In this document: piece after piece, positions 59,670-64,000 of the stretch
Numbering within the stretch: position 1 is the first letter of the stretch
Layout: every line of letters starts with the position of its first letter
DNA from: Colwellia sp. Arc7-635
GTDB lineage: Bacteria; Pseudomonadota; Gammaproteobacteria; Enterobacterales; Alteromonadaceae
NCBI RefSeq assembly: GCF_003971255.1
Contig: NZ_CP034660.1
Coordinates: 1 to 64,000 of the forward strand
Length of the DNA stretch: 64,000 nucleotides
Direction of reading: 5' to 3'
Position numbers and translations under genes: made by a program
The notes under the pieces: generated by a model
Database searches by the model: none
What the model saw: the letters and a program-made list of their open reading frames with translations, nothing else
What the model was told of the DNA's origin: nothing

Positions 59670-61157
59670 TTAAGCTGAAGATGAACAATACTGCTTAATA
59701 AAATCATCATGTTCAGGTAGCTCGCTAACGGCATTGCTAATAGCCGATTTCAAGCTAGTTAAGAACTTAGTGAGTTCATCATCATTCATAATGTTAGCAA
59801 TTTGATGATATTGCATTGGCATGAGTCCCTGTCCAAGCATGACTTGTGTCCAAGAGTCGACACGAAAGATATCACCGTCATCTAGAAATACTCGGCCCGT
59901 TTCTTTAAATAAACGTATTTTATGTGCGAGCGATGGCGGTACTTCCATATGTTGACAGTGTTGCCAAAACTTACTGTCTGCTCGTTCATTAACCTTGTAG
60001 TGCAGGATAATAAAATCTCTGACCGCATTTAATTCTGAGTCTAATTTGTTGTTATATTCGTCGACAGCCGATGGCGTAACGCCGTTGTAAGGGAATAATC
60101 GTAGCAAGCGAACAATTGCCGTCATAATCAAATGTATACTTGTTGACTCAAGGGGTTCTATAAAGCCACTCGACAAACCAATGGCAACACAGTTTTTATG
60201 CCAGCCTTTTCTACGGCGACCAGTTTTAAACTTGATCACTCGCGGTTCGGTAATAGTTTCTCCAACAATATTTTCTAATAATAAGTTTTTAGCTTCATCA
60301 TCAGATAAATACTTACTGCAAAATACTAAACCATTGCCTACTCTGTGTTGTAAGGGAATTTGCCATTGCCAGCCAGCATCATGAGCAATAGAACGTGTAT
60401 AAGGGATTGGTTTTGATACCGACTTAGTTTGCACCGCAACAGCACTATCACAGGGTAACCAGTGTGACCAATCTTCATATCCCGTGTGTAATGCTTGCTC
60501 GATCAGGACACCTCTAAAGCCAGTACAGTCAATAAAAAAGTCTGCCGCGATAGTTTGTCCAGAGGCGAGCGTTATTGCACTAATATTACCCGTTTTCATA
60601 CATTTATCGACTTGTGATATTTTACCTTCTATTCGTTCAGTGCCAAGCTTTTCACTAAAAGTGCGCAAATATTTTGCATAAAGCGTAGCGTCTAGATGAT
60701 AGGCATAATTAATAGGTCTGTCGTGACCAAGCGCAAACTTGTTTTGTTTTGCTGCTTGTAGTTCGAAACAGTAATCGCCAAATTCGTCATGGTGACCTTT
60801 CTGCTTGCCGTGCAACCAAAAATGATGGAACTCGCCTGCCCAACATTCCTTGCCGGTTACACCAAACGAATGAATGTATTGATCATTGACTTGGCCCCAA
60901 TTTTCAAAATTAATGCCCAATTTAAAAGTGGCATGAGTTGCTTTCATCACCTCTTGTTCGTTAATGCCAAGCAGCTTATGAAAGTTTTTTATCGGTGGAA
61001 TGGTTGCTTCACCAACACCGACCGTTGCAATGTCATCCGATTCAATTAAGGTTACTTTAATGTTATTACCTAATAATTTCGAAAAGGCAGCAGCTGTCAT
61101 CCATCCTGCGGTGCCTCCGCCTGCAATAACAACATGTTTTAGTGTGGTATCAGTCAT
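59670..61157 (-). CDS. Flavin-dependent (tryptophan) halogenase-like protein 1
   Basis: The 495-residue FAD-binding protein of the tryptophan halogenase family has the glycine motif IAGGGTAGWMTA, the catalytic-lysine position Lys79 in ATFKLGINFENW (same number as in PrnA), the flavin-halogenase signature WxWxIP as WQWQIP (263-268) and GFIEPLESTS with Glu337 and Ser338. All catalytic positions of the family are thus kept. Proteins of this group often sit beside TonB receptors in marine Alteromonadales and their substrate is usually unknown. It starts 10 bp after the second halogenase gene. Confidence 0.93.
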   Translation of the reverse strand: MTDTTLKHVVIAGGGTAGWMTAAAFSKLLGNNIKVTLIESDDIATVGVGEATIPPIKNFHKLLGINEQEVMKATHATFKLGINFENWGQVNDQYIHSFGVTGKECWAGEFHHFWLHGKQKGHHDEFGDYCFELQAAKQNKFALGHDRPINYAYHLDATLYAKYLRTFSEKLGTERIEGKISQVDKCMKTGNISAITLASGQTIAADFFIDCTGFRGVLIEQALHTGYEDWSHWLPCDSAVAVQTKSVSKPIPYTRSIAHDAGWQWQIPLQHRVGNGLVFCSKYLSDDEAKNLLLENIVGETITEPRVIKFKTGRRRKGWHKNCVAIGLSSGFIEPLESTSIHLIMTAIVRLLRLFPYNGVTPSAVDEYNNKLDSELNAVRDFIILHYKVNERADSKFWQHCQHMEVPPSLAHKIRLFKETGRVFLDDGDIFRVDSWTQVMLGQGLMPMQYHQIANIMNDDELTKFLTSLKSAISNAVSELPEHDDFIKQYCSSSA

Positions 61158-61167
61158 GATATATCTC

Positions 61168-62718
61168 TTACAATGGTTGTTGGCAGTAATAGTCTATTAG
61201 TGCTCTATTGGTCGGTAAACCCTGAAGAAACTGTTGCTTTTGGTGTTGTACTTTTGCAAACAATTGTTCAGCCAGTTGTTTATTTTCAAATAAGCTTTGA
61301 TGTGCTCGTGGTTGCGTATAATGACCCATACCGTAAAGCACATATTGATAACTCGCAGAGGGAAACACTTCTTCATTTTCAATAAAGTCGTAGCGACTCG
61401 GAGGTTGATATTGCCACAGTTGCATTAATTGCATTAAGCGTTCAGGAATGCTTGAGGCCAGTTGATTGTCTCGCCAATATTCACTATCTCGTCGTGCACT
61501 TAAAATGTAATGTAACTTTAAAAATTCGATGACGCGTTGCCAGCGATAGCTAAAACGGCTATTAAAGCGCTCGGCGACAATGTCCATTTGCCCACGTGTT
61601 TGCGGTAACTGTTCACTGATCATGGTGACAGACAGTTCTATCATTGCTAGTGCTGATGCTTCTAAAGGTTCAATAAAACCGGCAGACATGCCAACGGCAA
61701 CACAGTTCTTATGCCAAAACTTTTCGCGATAACCTGGCGTAAATTTAAGCTTTCTGATACTGAGTTTTTCCGTTTCTTTTTCGCCAATAGAGCCGGCGAT
61801 ATAGTGTCGAAGTTGTTGTTCAGCGTCAGTATCACTGATATGTGCACTTGAGTAGGTGTGACCTACACCTCGGCGAGAGGGCAGCCCTATATCCCATATC
61901 CAACCACTGGTTTGTGCGGTAGATAAGGTGGCAGATGCAATGTCTTGCTGCAATGTGTAAGGGACTTGTGTCGCTAAGGCGCAATTATTAAATAGCACTT
62001 TATCTTGCTTAATTAATGGAATGTTGAAGTACTTACTTATTAATAAACCGGCGCTACCTGAGCAGTCGATAAATAAGTCACCTTCAATTAATTGCCCATC
62101 TTTAGTTGCTAGCTTTTCAATATCACCTGACGGGCTAGCCAGAATATTTTCGATATGGGCAACAATATGTTTAACCGCTAATTTTTTCGTACAATGTTGT
62201 TGTAGTAATGTGGCAAACTTTCCTGCATTCAGGTGGTAACCGTAGTTCGCAACGCCAGCATAAGCGGGTGTGGTAAACTGTTTTGGTGCTAAACCTGCTT
62301 CACAAACATGGTATTGAGCATTGACCGTGCCAGCAAATGGTTGTTTTTGTTGTTGTTCCTGCCAGTGTCTCGACAAGTTTACTTCGGTATAACCTTCTGG
62401 TGTCATGAAAGGGTGATAATAAAAGTCACCGCTTTGCGCACTCTGCCAATTGATGAATTTTGAACCTTGCTTAAATGAAGCATCACATTGTTGAATAAAC
62501 TCAAGCTCAGTAATGCCAATTTTATCTAAGGTGTTGCGCATTGACGGCCAAGTACCTTCGCCAACGCCTATGCTTTTTACATCTGGAGATTCTATTAGGG
62601 TAATTTCAAGTGCTTGTTGTTCGGCAATTCTGTGTTCGGCAGCAATAACCCCAGCGGTTAGCCAACCCGCACTACCGCCACCCACAATGACTATTTTTTT
62701 TACGACCTTATCCATCAC
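61168..62718 (-). CDS. Flavin-dependent (tryptophan) halogenase-like protein 2
   Basis: The 516-residue paralogue of the preceding protein keeps the FAD motif IVGGGSAGWLTAG and the lysine (Lys83 in ASFKQGSKFINW), but the WxWxIP signature is WIWDIGLP (273-280, one residue longer) and the ESTS motif is EASA, so the Ser after the key Glu353 is Ala. Halogenating activity is therefore uncertain. The gene is transcribed with halogenase 1 and is downstream of the TonB receptor, from which it is separated by a terminator. Confidence 0.92.
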   Translation of the reverse strand: MMDKVVKKIVIVGGGSAGWLTAGVIAAEHRIAEQQALEITLIESPDVKSIGVGEGTWPSMRNTLDKIGITELEFIQQCDASFKQGSKFINWQSAQSGDFYYHPFMTPEGYTEVNLSRHWQEQQQKQPFAGTVNAQYHVCEAGLAPKQFTTPAYAGVANYGYHLNAGKFATLLQQHCTKKLAVKHIVAHIENILASPSGDIEKLATKDGQLIEGDLFIDCSGSAGLLISKYFNIPLIKQDKVLFNNCALATQVPYTLQQDIASATLSTAQTSGWIWDIGLPSRRGVGHTYSSAHISDTDAEQQLRHYIAGSIGEKETEKLSIRKLKFTPGYREKFWHKNCVAVGMSAGFIEPLEASALAMIELSVTMISEQLPQTRGQMDIVAERFNSRFSYRWQRVIEFLKLHYILSARRDSEYWRDNQLASSIPERLMQLMQLWQYQPPSRYDFIENEEVFPSASYQYVLYGMGHYTQPRAHQSLFENKQLAEQLFAKVQHQKQQFLQGLPTNRALIDYYCQQPL

Positions 62719-62833
62719 TTTACCTAATATTAAAAATAGGAGATTACGAAGTTGTCTACTTTCAATTATGCTTATTACGCAGTATTTACTCTTAACACTA
62801 CATGGTTATTGTTTTGATATTGTCATTAAAAAC

Positions 62834-62859
62834 AAAAAGCCGCAATCATGCGGCTTTTT
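62834..62859 (-). terminator. Terminator after the TonB-dependent receptor
   Basis: The stem AAAAAGCCGCA / TGCGGCTTTTT with loop ATCA ends the minus-strand receptor gene. The remaining gap to the halogenase start (62718) must contain the halogenase promoter. Confidence 0.9.
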
Positions 62860-62873
62860 AATTTCAGCTAGGT

Positions 62874-64000
62874 TTAGAAGGTATAACGAGCACCTAATGC
62901 AAAGCGAGCACCTAAATCTTCTAAACGCCAAAGTTGAGCTTGTGTTCGACCGTGAGTTCGCGAAGATTCCTCAGTAATATTAATCCCTTCGAAGAAAACT
63001 GACAGCTCTTCATTAACTTGATATGCCACGTTAAAGTCGATTTGAGAGTAAGATTCGGTATAACCGGGTTCATTAATATACTGTGCTTGAGTATTTAAGA
63101 ACTTATCACGCCAGTTGTAAGCAATACGTGCTTGAAAACCATCTTTTTCGTACATGGCAACAAGGTTGGCAGTATCACTTAAGCCCACTAATGCAAACTG
63201 AGTAACTGTTGGATCACCATTGTTATCAAAGCCTATATCACCATTGACTGTCGTGTAGTTTGCTTGAAAACCAAAACCACTATCGCCAAAGAAGTGTTGT
63301 ACCGCGAATTCCATACCGTAAATGTTAGCTTCTTTATTGTTAACATATTTTGATACGGTGAAGTCCATTAATGGATCGTCGGCGTTTGGATGAATATCGT
63401 AAGCTTGTTCAAATTGATCTCCTGTCATGGAGTTGAAATCGACACCATTTTCCATTGCTGCAACCATAGAGAACAAATTAGTATCAGTAACTTGTAATCC
63501 TAAACCCTCTAATGCAGCACGCGCTGCTAAAGCACGCGGGCCAGCTGTCGCATCTCGTAAACCGTAGACATTTTCAGTGACCGGCTGACGGCCAGTAAAG
63601 TTACTAACGCGTTTGTCGTAAAAGCCGACTGAAACATAGCTGGTGTCTTCGAAATACCACTCGGCAGAAATATCGACGTTATCTGATTCAAGCGGTACTA
63701 AGCTCGGATCACCACTGGCCGCTGTACCCAGTTGTGCACCGGATAAGATCGTTGGGTTACTTGGACCGCTAACACCACCTGGCGCCGCACTTAGCTGATC
63801 ATAACGTGGGCGTGCGATAGTTTTACTATAGGAAAAACGTGCTTTGACGTTTTGAACCACTTCGAGATCAAAATCAAAACTTGGCAGTAAATGGTCATAG
63901 CTTGACGAGCCAGTAAATACTTGTGCAGCGCCACCATTTTTAACATTAAAATCATTATTACCTTCCCAAACTACCTCGGTAGGTAAGGCAATGTTATCGT
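62874..64000 (-). CDS. TonB-dependent receptor, C-terminal part
   Basis: The coding frame is open to the right edge, so only the last about 375 residues are seen. They form outer-membrane beta-barrel strands (ARFSYSKTIARPRYDQL, DISAEWYFEDTSYVSVGFYDK, RIAYNWRDKFLNTQAQ) and end with the typical ALGARYTF. This is the large SusC-free TonB receptor type that is associated with carbohydrate uptake and with tryptophan-halogenase genes in marine Alteromonadales. Substrate is unknown, but the neighbouring glucosidases suggest an oligosaccharide. An internal ATG at 63860 is not the true start. Confidence 0.92.
   Translation of the reverse strand, partial: DNIALPTEVVWEGNNDFNVKNGGAAQVFTGSSSYDHLLPSFDFDLEVVQNVKARFSYSKTIARPRYDQLSAAPGGVSGPSNPTILSGAQLGTAASGDPSLVPLESDNVDISAEWYFEDTSYVSVGFYDKRVSNFTGRQPVTENVYGLRDATAGPRALAARAALEGLGLQVTDTNLFSMVAAMENGVDFNSMTGDQFEQAYDIHPNADDPLMDFTVSKYVNNKEANIYGMEFAVQHFFGDSGFGFQANYTTVNGDIGFDNNGDPTVTQFALVGLSDTANLVAMYEKDGFQARIAYNWRDKFLNTQAQYINEPGYTESYSQIDFNVAYQVNEELSVFFEGINITEESSRTHGRTQAQLWRLEDLGARFALGARYTF

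Overview
The window reads as the replication-origin-proximal part of the chromosome of a marine, AT-rich gammaproteobacterium of the Colwellia type (Alteromonadales, Colwelliaceae). This is inferred from the dnaA-dnaN-recF-gyrB start, the protein family content (including a TIGR02922-type small protein), the gene order, and the many TonB/halogenase/glucosidase genes. It is recognition by eye, not a database result.

Layout. 1-6.1 kb: dnaA, dnaN, recF, gyrB, with two perfect 16-bp parS-like palindromes inside recF. 6.2-9.3 kb: glyQ-glyS. 9.5-11.3 kb: an RsbQ-like hydrolase paired with a PAS-GGDEF diguanylate cyclase. 11.4-17.3 kb: tusA (minus), slt, then pepQ-yigZ-trkH. 17.3-21.7 kb: def-fmt-rsmB-trkA on the minus strand, convergent with trkH. 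21.7-25.2 kb: LysM protein, dprA, smg, yrdD. 25.2-31 kb: purE-purK (minus), an acyl-CoA ligase, an S9 peptidase (minus). 31.1-35.3 kb: tsaC, hemF (frameshifted), ompW-like, aroE, yrdB, yrdA. 35.4-41.7 kb: a complete rRNA operon (tandem promoters, 16S, tRNA-Ile, tRNA-Ala, 23S, 5S, then tRNA-Tyr). 42.2-49.1 kb: orphan response regulator, two DEAD-box helicases (the second frameshifted), YaiI-type, thioesterase, DUF2750, a DsbA-like protein and a TIGR00266/AIM24 protein. 49.2-51.1 kb: poorly characterised small genes. 51.1-64 kb: a beta-glucoside/glucan utilisation locus with LacI regulator, GPH and FucP-type transporters, GH1 and GH3 glucosidases, two flavin-dependent halogenase-like proteins and the C-terminal part of a TonB-dependent receptor.

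How the genes work together. The first 6 kb is the replication initiation/sliding clamp/gyrase set, and the parS-like sites suggest that the same region is loaded by ParB for origin segregation. trkH and trkA supply K+ uptake. def-fmt-rsmB handle N-terminal formyl metabolism and rRNA methylation. In the sugar locus, two near-identical palindromes (TGTAAGCGCTTACA and TGAAAGCGCTTACA) lie between the divergent GH1-transporter-lacI and fucP-GH3 transcription units, which makes them strong candidate operators for the local LacI protein.

Four otherwise intact genes (hemF, the second DEAD-box helicase, the GPH transporter, GH3) each carry a one-base frameshift in a short homopolymer. That common pattern suggests base-calling errors at least as much as real gene decay. 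The most interesting observations are the two parS-like sites built into recF codons, the RsbQ-like/PAS-GGDEF pair, and the diverged halogenase pair beside the TonB receptor.
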